From Intrasporangium_A sp039812505 (GTDB lineage: Bacteria > Actinomycetota > Actinomycetes > Actinomycetales > Dermatophilaceae): a stretch of DNA of 9,806 nucleotides. This document shows positions 1-7,196 of the stretch, one piece after another. Each line of letters begins with the position of its first letter. Within the stretch, counting starts at the first letter, position 1. A program made the translations under genes and the position numbers. The notes under the pieces are model-generated. The model did not search any database. It had not been told where the DNA came from and was given only the letters and a program-made list of their open reading frames with translations. The stretch lies in assembly GCF_039812505.1 (NCBI RefSeq), contig NZ_JBDIAQ010000133.1, forward strand, positions 1 through 9,806, given 5' to 3'.

Positions 1-80
1 TCCTTGGTCGAGGTGCCAGCCGGATGTCCGGGGCTGTGCCTCACAGCATGGCACCGCGGTGGTCACCGACGTGCCGACAG

Positions 81-108
81 CCCCTGGGTGGCCCGCCGGG
101 CCCTGGGG
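81..108. other. GC-rich imperfect hairpin upstream of jetA
   Basis: CCCCTGGG at 81-88 can pair with CCCTGGGG at 101-108 apart from one central T-T mismatch, enclosing a 12-nt loop that is itself GC-rich. No T-tract follows. It could be the end of an upstream transcript or chance structure in a GC-rich leader; I see no gene ending just before it in this window. Confidence 0.2.
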
Positions 109-133
109 CCGGTCGTCGAGCGGCGCCGCCGGA

Positions 134-172
134 CGTCGTTCCGCGTTCGTCGTGCCGCGTTCGTCGTTCCGC
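134..172 (+). repeat. 14-bp tandem repeat (about 2.8 copies) before jetA
   Basis: The unit CGTCGTTCCGCGTT occurs at 134-147, again at 148-161 with one mismatch (T to G at unit position 7), and as an 11-base partial copy at 162-172. The array ends about 24 bases upstream of the candidate -10 of jetA. Its position fits a regulator-binding array or a slippage-prone tract. The 14-bp period is not the 10-11 bp helical repeat, so bound proteins would not line up on one face. Function is inference only. Confidence 0.7.
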
Positions 173-195
173 CGGGGACTGTCGGTGGGCTCGCC

Positions 196-201
196 TATGC
201 T
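196..201 (+). promoter_or_regulatory. candidate -10 box of the jetABCD promoter
   Basis: TATGCT matches the actinobacterial TAnnnT -10 pattern. It would place the transcript start near 207-209 and leave a 5' leader of roughly 17 bases that contains the ribosome binding site. No good TTGACA-like -35 is visible at 16-19 bases upstream, so this rests on the -10 match and position only. Confidence 0.35.
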
Positions 202-211
202 CGCCGCAGCG

Positions 212-220
212 AAAGGAGGT
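212..220 (+). promoter_or_regulatory. strong Shine-Dalgarno sequence fixing the jetA start
   Basis: AAAGGAGGT is a near-perfect complement to the 16S rRNA 3' end. It ends four bases before the ATG at 225. It decides the jetA start: the same frame is open back to an ATG at 24, but that start has no comparable site and the extra 67 codons have no recognisable family sequence. Confidence 0.85.
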
Positions 221-224
221 CCCC

Positions 225-1688
225 ATGCTGACCCACGACGACCTGGCCCGGCTGCGTGACGGGCATCCCGCGTGGCGGCTGCTGCGCGCGGCCAACGCAC
301 CGCTCATCGTGGGCTTCCTCGGCCGGACCTTCGTCGAGCAGAACGTGCGGGTGCTGACCCGGGCCGAGCTGGTCAGCCGCCTCGACGACGAGCTCTACGC
401 CCTTCGCGAGCAGCTCGGGCAGGACGCCTACCCCAAGTCGGCCTCGGCGTACGTCGCCGACTGGGCGGGCTCCGACTCGGCCTGGCTGCGGCTCTACTAC
501 GTCGACGGCAGCGACGAGCCGCACGTCGACGCCACGCCGGCGTTGGAGCGGGCGGTGGCCTGGGTCGCCAGCCTGCAGGAGCGAGCGTTCGTCGGCACCG
601 AGTCGCGGCTGCACACGCTGGTCGGGCTGCTGCGACAGATCGTCCAGGGCAGTGACGCCGACCCGGAGCACCGGCTCGAGCTGCTGCGGGCGCAGCAGGC
701 CCGGATCGAGGAGCAGATCGCCCGCGCGGAGGCGGGCGAGATCGACGTGCTCGACCCGACCGGCCAACGCGACCGCTACCAGCAGTTCGCGAGCACGGCC
801 CGTGAGCTGCTGTCCGACTTCCGCGAGGTGGAGGTGAAGTTCCGCGCGCTCGACCGGCAGATGCGCCAGACGATCGCGGGCTGGGACGGGTCCAAGGGTG
901 AGCTGCTCGACGAGCTGCTCGGCGACCGCAACGCGATCTCCGAGTCCGACCAGGGCCGCAGCTTCCAGGCCTTCTACGACTTCCTGCTGTCGGCCGACCG
1001 GCAGGACGAGCTGTCCGGGCTGCTCGAGGCGGTGCACCACCTCGACGCCATCGTCGCCGACGACCGGGTGCGCCGGATCGACCGTGACTGGCTCGCCGCC
1101 GCCGACCGCACCCAGTCGACGGTGCGGACCCTCTCCGACCAGCTGCGTCGGTTCCTCGACGACACGGTCTGGCTCGAGAACCGCCGGGTCATCGAGCTGC
1201 TCCGCAGCATCGAGAGCAGCTCGGTCGCCGCGCGCGACGCCGGCCCCGCGATCCACGGCGTCGGTCCCGAGATCCAGATGGAGCTGGCCGGTATCCGGCC
1301 CGAGATCAGCCTGCCGTTCGAGCGCCCGCTCTACTCGCCGCCGGCCCGGCCGCAGATCGTCAGCGCCGTGACCGAGGCAGCCGAGCCGGCCGAGACGAGC
1401 GTGCTGTTCGACGTCGACCAGGTCGACCACGCCCGCCTGGTCGGCCAGGTCCGGGCCGCGTTGCGGCACCGCCCCCAGGTCAGCCTCGGCGAGATCCTCG
1501 ACGACGCCCCGCCCGAGCAGGGCCTTTCCGAGCTGATGGCCTACTTCGGGCTCAACGAGGACGGCATCGAGCTGGTCATCGACGACACGACCCGACAACG
1601 CGTCACCTGGACCGACGACGACCTGTGCCGTGAGGCCGACATCCCGACGCTGCTCTATGTCCGCCCCGACGGGAAGGACCCGGCATGA
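225..1688 (+). CDS. jetA: Wadjet anti-plasmid protein JetA (DUF3375, MukF-like kleisin)
   Basis: This 487-aa protein is the kleisin-type subunit of a type I Wadjet complex; by family knowledge it bridges the heads of the JetC dimer and carries JetB, as MukF does in MukBEF. The N-terminus (about residues 1-150) has the DUF3375-type helical/winged-helix opening, including HPAWRLLRAANAPLIVGFL and a LYALRE helix. The middle (about 150-330) is charged and helical. A linker holds the RPLYSPP motif, and a C-terminal winged-helix-like region (about 400-480) begins near LFDVDQVDHARLVGQV. Length is typical of the family. The ATG at 225 is chosen because of the strong Shine-Dalgarno at 212-220. The stop overlaps the jetB start as ATGA. 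Identification rests on family resemblance plus the unmistakable partners downstream. Confidence 0.95.
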   Translation: MLTHDDLARLRDGHPAWRLLRAANAPLIVGFLGRTFVEQNVRVLTRAELVSRLDDELYALREQLGQDAYPKSASAYVADWAGSDSAWLRLYYVDGSDEPHVDATPALERAVAWVASLQERAFVGTESRLHTLVGLLRQIVQGSDADPEHRLELLRAQQARIEEQIARAEAGEIDVLDPTGQRDRYQQFASTARELLSDFREVEVKFRALDRQMRQTIAGWDGSKGELLDELLGDRNAISESDQGRSFQAFYDFLLSADRQDELSGLLEAVHHLDAIVADDRVRRIDRDWLAAADRTQSTVRTLSDQLRRFLDDTVWLENRRVIELLRSIESSSVAARDAGPAIHGVGPEIQMELAGIRPEISLPFERPLYSPPARPQIVSAVTEAAEPAETSVLFDVDQVDHARLVGQVRAALRHRPQVSLGEILDDAPPEQGLSELMAYFGLNEDGIELVIDDTTRQRVTWTDDDLCREADIPTLLYVRPDGKDPA

Positions 1689-2350
1689 CCGCCCAACCCA
1701 GCCCGACCCCCGCGATCACCGACGACGCGCTCAGCCTGTCCCGGATCGTCATCCCGTTGCTGCGCGGCGTGATCTACCAGGCCGACAACCCGAACGGGTG
1801 GACCCTGCTGCGCCGGCACCAGTCGCGGGTCCGCGACCACATGGCGGTCATGGGTCTCGAGCTGGTCATCGACGAGGCCGAGGGATACGCCCACCTGCGC
1901 CAGCTGGACCTCGACGACGTCGACATCCCTCGGCTCGTCCCGCGACACCGGCTCTCCTTCCGGGTCAGCCTGCTGCTCGCGCTGCTGCGCAAACGCCTGG
2001 CCGAGTTCGACGCAAGCAGCAGCGACCCGCGTCTCGTGCTGACCCGTGAGCAGATCGCCGAGCTGCTGCGCGTCCACCTTCCGCAGGGCACCAACGAGGT
2101 GCGTCTGACGGCCGAGGTCGACTCGCTCATCGGCAAGGTCGAGGCGCTGGGCTTCCTGCGCAGGATCATCGGGCAGGAGCACACCTACGAGGTGCGCCGC
2201 ATCCTGAAGGCCTACGTCGACGCCCAGTGGCTGGCCGAGCTCGACGAACGGCTGCGCGAGTACCTGGCCACGCTCGAGCCCGACGACGCTGCCGCCGGCG
2301 CCACCACTTCCCCCGGCGCCCCCGACCGAGAGGACCGGACCGATGGATGA
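1685..2350 (+). CDS. jetB: Wadjet anti-plasmid protein JetB (DUF4194, MukE-like KITE subunit)
   Basis: This 221-aa protein is the KITE (tandem winged-helix) subunit that, by family knowledge, binds the JetA kleisin and helps hold DNA in the JetABC motor. The sequence shows the DUF4194 pattern: an opening SLSRIVIPLLRGVIYQ helix, an aromatic/hydrophobic core around HRLSFRVSLLLALLRKRLAEF (about residues 95-115), and a second winged-helix ending in FLRRI followed by YEVRRILKAYVDAQWLAEL (about 175-195). The last 30 or so residues are Ala/Gly/Thr-rich and probably disordered. The start ATG lies inside the jetA stop (ATGA), with AAGGA six bases upstream at 1674-1678. The gene ends eight bases into jetC. 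The DUF4194 assignment is firm in this operon context. Confidence 0.94.
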   Translation: MTAQPSPTPAITDDALSLSRIVIPLLRGVIYQADNPNGWTLLRRHQSRVRDHMAVMGLELVIDEAEGYAHLRQLDLDDVDIPRLVPRHRLSFRVSLLLALLRKRLAEFDASSSDPRLVLTREQIAELLRVHLPQGTNEVRLTAEVDSLIGKVEALGFLRRIIGQEHTYEVRRILKAYVDAQWLAELDERLREYLATLEPDDAAAGATTSPGAPDREDRTDG

Positions 2351-5300
2351 GCTCCCTCTCGACGGCTGCCTCGGCGCCCCCGGCTACCGGCTCGACCACA
2401 TCGAGCTGCTCGGCTGGGGCACCTTCGACCGGGCGGTGTGGCGCTTCGACCTCGGCGGCCACACCTCCCTGCTCACCGGCGACATCGGCTCGGGAAAGTC
2501 GACCCTCGTCGACGCGATCACCACCCTGCTCCTGCCGGCCCAGCGCATCTCCTACAACAAGGCGGCCGGCGCCGAGACGAGGGAGCGCAGCCTGCGCTCC
2601 TACGTCCTGGGCCACTGGAAGTCCGAGCGGAGCGAGACGACCGGCCTGTCCCGGCCGGTGGCGCTGCGCGACCACACCTCCCACAGCGCCGTCCTGGCCG
2701 TGTTCCGCAACGAGCGGCTCGACTCGTCGGTGACCCTCGCGCAGGTCTTCTGGCTGCCCGACGACCATGCCGGCCAGCCCAACCGCTTCTACGTCGTGGC
2801 CGACCGGGAGCTCGGGATAGTCCGTGACCTCAGCGACTTCGGCACCGACGTCACCGCGCTGAAGAAGCGCCTCCGCGGCGTCGGCATCACCCCGCACGCG
2901 ACCTTCCCCGAGTACGAACGGGCCTACCGTCGCGCCCTCGGCGTTCCGTCGAGCCAGGCGATGGAGCTGTTCCACCAGACCGTCTCGATGAAGTCGGTCG
3001 GCAACCTGACCGAGTTCGTCCGCGCCCACATGCTCGAGCCGTTCGACGCCGCCACCCGCGTGCGGGGGCTCATCGAGCACTTCGAGGACCTCACCGCGGC
3101 ACACGACGCCGTCATCAAGGCGCGCGCGCAGCTGGCCGCGCTCGACCCGATCGTCGCCGGTTGCGACGAGGTGGACCGCCTCGGTGCCGACCTCGCCGCG
3201 GCGACCGACGCCCAACAGGCCCTCCGGTATGCCGCTGCCACCGTCACGCTCGAGCTGCTCGGCGCGGCCGCCGAGGAGACCGAGGTGCTGCTCGCCCACG
3301 AGCGGGCCGCACACGAGGGGGCCGAGCGTGAGGTGGCGACGCTGCGCGCCGAGCAGCAGGGGCTGCGCGACGCCCGCGCGGGGCACGCCGGCGGACGGGT
3401 CGGCGCCCTCGAGGAGGCCAGGCAGCGGCATACCGAGGAGAAGCAGGCCCGCGCGAAGCGGCACCGCGCGTGGAGTGACGACCTGGCCGCCGCCGGGCTC
3501 GAGCGGTTGGCCGACCCCGAGGAGTTCCCACGCATCCGCGGCGAGGCGCTCGATGCGCAGACCGCCGTCGACGAGGAGAGCACCCGGGTCGGGGAGGGAC
3601 AGAACGAGCACGTGGTCGAACGGCACCGGCTTCGGACGGAGTCCGACGAGATCCGCGCCGAGCTGGTCAGCCTGCGCCAGCGCCGGTCGAGCATCCCGCG
3701 CGAGCTGCTGACCCTGCGCGACCGCCTCTGCGAGGAGTCCGGCGTCGCCGAGGCGCGGGTCCCGTTCGTCGGCGAGCTGCTCCAGGTGCGTCCCGGCGAG
3801 GACCGCTGGCGGGGGGCCGCCGAACGCGTGCTGCGCGGCTTCGCCCTGTCGCTCATCGTCGACGACGCCGACTACCGTCGGGTCGCCGACTGGGTCGACG
3901 GCCACCACCTCGGCACCCGGCTGGTCTACCACCGGGTCCGACCCGCCGAGCGGCACCAGCCCGCCGCGCCGGTCTCCGGCACCCTCGCCGCCAAGCTGGA
4001 GCTGCGCGACAGCCCGTATGCCGCTTGGCTGGGCGCCGAGCTCACCGCTCGGGCCGCGCACGAGTGCGTCGACAGCCTCGACGACTTCCGGCGGGTCAGC
4101 CGGGCGGTGACCGTGCGCGGTCAGGTCAAGTCGGGCAGCTTCCACGAGAAGGACGACCGGCACCGGGTCGAGGACCAGTCCCGCTACGTCCTCGGCTGGG
4201 ACAACAAGGCCAAGCAGGACGCCCTCATCGAGCGCGGCACGCGCGTGCAGGAGCAGCTGAACTCCGTCGACGGCGCGATCCGGCAGGCCGAGGCGCGACA
4301 GCGCGAGCTGCGGCAGCGCCGCGAGGCACTGACCCGGGTGCTCGTCGTCGACGACGTGCGCGACATCGACTGGTGGTCCTGCTCGCGGGCGTTGCACGAG
4401 GTCGAGCGGGAGCTCGCGCTGCTGGTCGACGCCTCACGCGAGCTCGCGCAGATCGATGCCCGCCTCGCGGTGGTCGAGACCGAGCTGGGCAACGCCGAGG
4501 AGCGGCGCGGCCGGCACGAGCGAACCCTGGGCGGGCTCGAGCGCCGGCTGGCCGACCTCGACTCCGACCGGCAGCGCAACACCGAGGTGCTGGCCGGGAT
4601 GGCGGCGTCGGCCCGGCCCGCCGTCGAGCAGGCGGCCTCGACGCTGCGCTCTCGCGGGGTCGCGAGGACGGACGCCGTCCCGGGCGTCGCCGAGCAGCTG
4701 CGCGCCGAGCTGGTCGAACAGTCGACGACCCTGTCGCGCCGGCTCAACAGCGCCACCTCGCGCACCGAGCGGCTCATGGACGCGCTGCGCCGCGACTACC
4801 CCGCCGAGACCACGGAGATGGACGCGAGCATCGAGGCGGCCGGCGAGTTCCGGGAGTTTCGCGAGCGAGTGGCGCGAGACGACCTGCCGCGGTTCGAGGC
4901 GGACTTCAAGCGCTTCCTGAACCAGAACACGATCCGCGAGATCGCCGGCTTCCAGACCCGACTGCTGCAACAGTCCAAGGAGATCACCGAGCGCATCCGG
5001 ATCATCAACACCTCGCTGCGCGACATCGACTACAACACCGACCGGTTCATCCGGCTCGACGCCGTGGCCACTCCGCTCACCGAGATCCGACAGTTCCGCG
5101 CCGACCTGCGGGCCTGCACCGAGGGTGTACTCGGCGGTGAGACCGACGACCTCTACTCGGAGCAGAAGTTCGACCAGGTCCGCGCGCTGATCGCCCGGTT
5201 CCGGGGGCGTGAGGGCTTCGCCGAGCACGACCGACAGTGGACGGCGCGGGTCACCGACGTGCGCAACTGGTTCGTCTTCAACGCCTCCGAACGGTGGCGC

Positions 5301-5723
5301 GAGTCCGACGAGGAGCACGAGACCTATGCCGACTCCGACGGCAAGTCGGGCGGCCAGAAGGAGAAGCTCGCCTACACGATCCTCGCCGCCTCGCTCGCCT
5401 ACCAGTTCCGCCTCGACACGTCCGGTGGGTCAGCTCGCACCTTCCGGTTCGCCGTCATCGACGAGGCGTTCGGCCGCGGGTCGGACGAGTCGACCCGATA
5501 CGCGCTGCAGCTGTTCAAACGGCTCGGGCTGCAGCTGCTCGTGGTGACTCCCCTACAGAAGGTGCACACCATCGAGCCGTTCGTCCGCCGGGTCGGCTTC
5601 GTCGACAACCCGAGCGGACGGTCCTCCCGACTGCACAACCTGACCATCGAGGAGTACCAGCGGGAGCGGGCCGCCACGGCGATCGCCCGTGTCGCCGGGC
5701 TGGTGGAGAGCCACGAGGCATGA
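2343..5723 (+). CDS. jetC: Wadjet anti-plasmid protein JetC (MukB/SMC-like ATPase)
   Basis: This 1126-aa protein is the SMC-type motor of the complex; in the family two JetC protomers form an ATP-driven DNA-loop-extruding unit with JetA and JetB. The N-terminal head carries Walker A GDIGSGKST at residues 46-54 (K52), followed by the JetC-typical ISYNKAAGAETRER and SYVLGHW segments. Charged, Ala/Glu/Arg-rich coiled coil covers about 255-465. A globular hinge-like region lies at about 470-635 (from VPFVGELLQVRPGEDRW to YVLGWDNKAKQ). The returning coil spans about 640-905. The C-terminal head has the ABC signature SGGQ at 1002-1005 and Walker B FAVIDE with catalytic E1041, then GRGSDEST. All ATPase motifs are intact. 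The start at 2343 overlaps jetB by 8 bases and has AGGA at 2331-2334 inside jetB. It could be annotated more loosely as an SbcC-like ATP-binding protein, but the operon makes JetC clear. Confidence 0.96.
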   Translation: MDELPLDGCLGAPGYRLDHIELLGWGTFDRAVWRFDLGGHTSLLTGDIGSGKSTLVDAITTLLLPAQRISYNKAAGAETRERSLRSYVLGHWKSERSETTGLSRPVALRDHTSHSAVLAVFRNERLDSSVTLAQVFWLPDDHAGQPNRFYVVADRELGIVRDLSDFGTDVTALKKRLRGVGITPHATFPEYERAYRRALGVPSSQAMELFHQTVSMKSVGNLTEFVRAHMLEPFDAATRVRGLIEHFEDLTAAHDAVIKARAQLAALDPIVAGCDEVDRLGADLAAATDAQQALRYAAATVTLELLGAAAEETEVLLAHERAAHEGAEREVATLRAEQQGLRDARAGHAGGRVGALEEARQRHTEEKQARAKRHRAWSDDLAAAGLERLADPEEFPRIRGEALDAQTAVDEESTRVGEGQNEHVVERHRLRTESDEIRAELVSLRQRRSSIPRELLTLRDRLCEESGVAEARVPFVGELLQVRPGEDRWRGAAERVLRGFALSLIVDDADYRRVADWVDGHHLGTRLVYHRVRPAERHQPAAPVSGTLAAKLELRDSPYAAWLGAELTARAAHECVDSLDDFRRVSRAVTVRGQVKSGSFHEKDDRHRVEDQSRYVLGWDNKAKQDALIERGTRVQEQLNSVDGAIRQAEARQRELRQRREALTRVLVVDDVRDIDWWSCSRALHEVERELALLVDASRELAQIDARLAVVETELGNAEERRGRHERTLGGLERRLADLDSDRQRNTEVLAGMAASARPAVEQAASTLRSRGVARTDAVPGVAEQLRAELVEQSTTLSRRLNSATSRTERLMDALRRDYPAETTEMDASIEAAGEFREFRERVARDDLPRFEADFKRFLNQNTIREIAGFQTRLLQQSKEITERIRIINTSLRDIDYNTDRFIRLDAVATPLTEIRQFRADLRACTEGVLGGETDDLYSEQKFDQVRALIARFRGREGFAEHDRQWTARVTDVRNWFVFNASERWRESDEEHETYADSDGKSGGQKEKLAYTILAASLAYQFRLDTSGGSARTFRFAVIDEAFGRGSDESTRYALQLFKRLGLQLLVVTPLQKVHTIEPFVRRVGFVDNPSGRSSRLHNLTIEEYQRERAATAIARVAGLVESHEA

Positions 5724-6916
5724 CCGCTGTGCAGGACGGCTGGACGAGGATCGAGCAGGTCCGAGCCGTGCTCCGGCGACGCTGGGACCGGGGCGAGCTG
5801 CTGCGCACCGTCGTGGGCGACCAGGCGTGGAGCCCGATCCGGGTCCCGCTGCGCGCACCGACCGCGCGCGAGCTGGCCGGCGACTTCGGGGCGGTGCAGG
5901 ACTGGGCCGCGTCACTGCAGCGCGCCGCCGGGTCCGGTCGGTCGGCCGCGTTCCGCCTCGAGACGAAGGCGGTCGGCGGTCGGCTCGTCGGGTCCAACGC
6001 ACTGCCTCGGGCCGCCTGGTTCGACGAACCCGACCAGGTGTGGCGCCTGCTGCGCGTGACCGAGGAGGTCGCCGCCTACCGACGGTTGTTGCAGCTGAGC
6101 GCCGCCGCGGACCAGGCCATCGCCGGCTGGGCGATCGCCCACCCGATGAAGGCGCTGGACCGGGCGGACATCTGGCCCAAGGTCATCGACACGGCGCTGT
6201 GGCTGCGCGCGAAGGCGGGGACAGCGGCATACCTTCGTCAGATCGACGTGCCCGGGGTGGACACGAAGTTCATCGAGGGCCACCGGTCGCTGCTGGCCGA
6301 GCTGCTCGACGCGATCGCTCCCGGCCTCGCGGACGAGTCCCGCACGGCAGGAAGGGACTTCGCGCGAAGGTACGGCTTCCGCGACAAACCGGCGATGACC
6401 CGGCTGCGGTCGCTGGACGGCACCGGGCTGTTCGACGGGCTGACCGACGCCACGGTGCGGGTCGACGAGCTCGCCACGCTCGAGCCCGCGGCCCGGCAGG
6501 TGCTCGTCGTCGAGAACGAGATCACCTTCCTCGCCCTGCCCCGGGTGGTGGGCGCGATCGCGTTCTTCGGGGCCGGGTTCGACGTGCTGCGCCTCGGGCG
6601 GATCCCCTGGCTGCGCGATCGCGACGTCGTCTACTGGGGTGACCTGGACACCGACGGTTTCGTCATCCTCGACCGACTGCGCAGCCGGCTCCCCCAGGTG
6701 CGCAGTGTGCTCATGGACCTGCAGACCCTCACCGGGCATGCGGACCAGTGGACCACCGACCCCACCCCATCCCGGGCCACCCTCGAGCGGCTGACGCCCG
6801 ACGAGGCTCACGTGTACCGCATGCTGCGCGACAACGAGCTGGGCACGTCGGTCCGGCTCGAGCAGGAGCGCGTCAACTACGCCCACGTGCTGGCCACCCT
6901 GCCGGCGGCGCTCTGA
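5720..6916 (+). CDS. jetD: Wadjet anti-plasmid nuclease JetD (DUF3322/DUF2220, Toprim)
   Basis: This 398-aa protein is the effector of the system. By family knowledge JetD is a topoisomerase VI-like dimeric nuclease that cleaves circular DNA when the JetABC motor has extruded it fully. The N-terminal half (about residues 1-185, DUF3322) is basic and helical. The C-terminal half (about 190-395, DUF2220) contains a Toprim fold: the first acidic motif is VLVVENE with E265, and the metal-binding DxDxxG motif reads DLDTDG at 308-313. The family-typical RLEQERVNY lies near the C-terminus. The start ATG overlaps the jetC stop (ATGA at 5720-5723), with GGAG about 11 bases upstream at 5705-5708. The same frame is open further upstream inside jetC, but that part is a shadow. 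Both Toprim acidic motifs look intact, so the nuclease is predicted to be active. Confidence 0.95.
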   Translation: MTAVQDGWTRIEQVRAVLRRRWDRGELLRTVVGDQAWSPIRVPLRAPTARELAGDFGAVQDWAASLQRAAGSGRSAAFRLETKAVGGRLVGSNALPRAAWFDEPDQVWRLLRVTEEVAAYRRLLQLSAAADQAIAGWAIAHPMKALDRADIWPKVIDTALWLRAKAGTAAYLRQIDVPGVDTKFIEGHRSLLAELLDAIAPGLADESRTAGRDFARRYGFRDKPAMTRLRSLDGTGLFDGLTDATVRVDELATLEPAARQVLVVENEITFLALPRVVGAIAFFGAGFDVLRLGRIPWLRDRDVVYWGDLDTDGFVILDRLRSRLPQVRSVLMDLQTLTGHADQWTTDPTPSRATLERLTPDEAHVYRMLRDNELGTSVRLEQERVNYAHVLATLPAAL

Positions 6917-6993
6917 CCGACGCTGCGAGCTGCCGCCCCTGCGGTCCGGCCGCGTCGTCAAGGCCCTGCGCCGGCACCGCTGCACCCTGCTTC

Positions 6994-7115
6994 GGGCCGT
7001 GGTCCGACTGTCAGTGGTCCAGCGGCCGCGTCGACACCCACTATCAGGCCGCGGTCCGATTGTCGGTGGGCTAGCGGCCGCGTCGACACCCACTATCGGG
7101 CCGCGGTCCGATTGT
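6994..7115 (+). repeat. 52-bp tandem repeat downstream of jetD
   Basis: Copy 1 is 6994-7045, copy 2 is 7046-7097 (about 6 mismatches in 52), and an 18-base partial third copy is 7098-7115. The last 25 bases of copies 1 and 2 (7021-7045 and 7073-7097) are identical. Within the array CCCAC (7037-7041) faces GTGGG (7066-7070) around a CCGCGG palindrome, and CCGA-TTG-TCGG forms a small dyad at 7056-7066. It sits in the 280-base gap between jetD and the next plus-strand gene, where no gene is credible. It may be a minisatellite, a transcript-end structure or part of the next gene's control region; function unknown. Confidence 0.85.
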
Positions 7116-7190
7116 TCATCCGCATCTCGACATGGGCAGGCGACCCGCGGCCGTGAGCCCTTGAGTGAGGACCCGGGTTGGGCCAACCAT

Positions 7191-7195
7191 GGAGG
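7191..7195 (+). promoter_or_regulatory. GGAGG unusually close to the 7197 start
   Basis: GGAGG ends only one base before the ATG at 7197, whereas 5-9 bases is usual. No better in-frame start with a properly spaced site is visible: the in-frame TTG at 7161 lacks a Shine-Dalgarno, and the GTG at 7224 is 28 bases away. The start of this gene is therefore somewhat uncertain. Confidence 0.4.
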
Positions 7196-7196
7196 A

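Noticed and set aside
24..224. 67-codon N-terminal extension of jetA
   Set aside because: It passes through the 14-bp tandem repeat and candidate promoter; the strong Shine-Dalgarno directly before the ATG at 225 fixes the start.
195..1598. 467-aa minus-strand open frame antisense to jetA
   Set aside because: Shadow of jetA's third-position G/C bias; no family sequence.
2166..4397. 743-aa minus-strand open frame antisense to jetB/jetC
   Set aside because: Low-complexity Leu/Gly/Val/Arg-rich translation typical of antisense frames in high-GC genes; it overlaps the clearly coding jetC head and coil.
7070..7086. NheI-NotI-SalI-like run (GCTAGC, GCGGCCGC, GTCGAC) suggesting a cloning polylinker
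   Set aside because: Copy 1 of the same repeat lacks the NheI part, the copies have diverged naturally, and the surrounding sequence is ordinary high-GC genomic DNA; coincidence in a GC-rich repeat is more likely.
6994..7115. CRISPR array
   Set aside because: The copies are contiguous 52-bp tandem units without unique spacers, and there are no cas genes.
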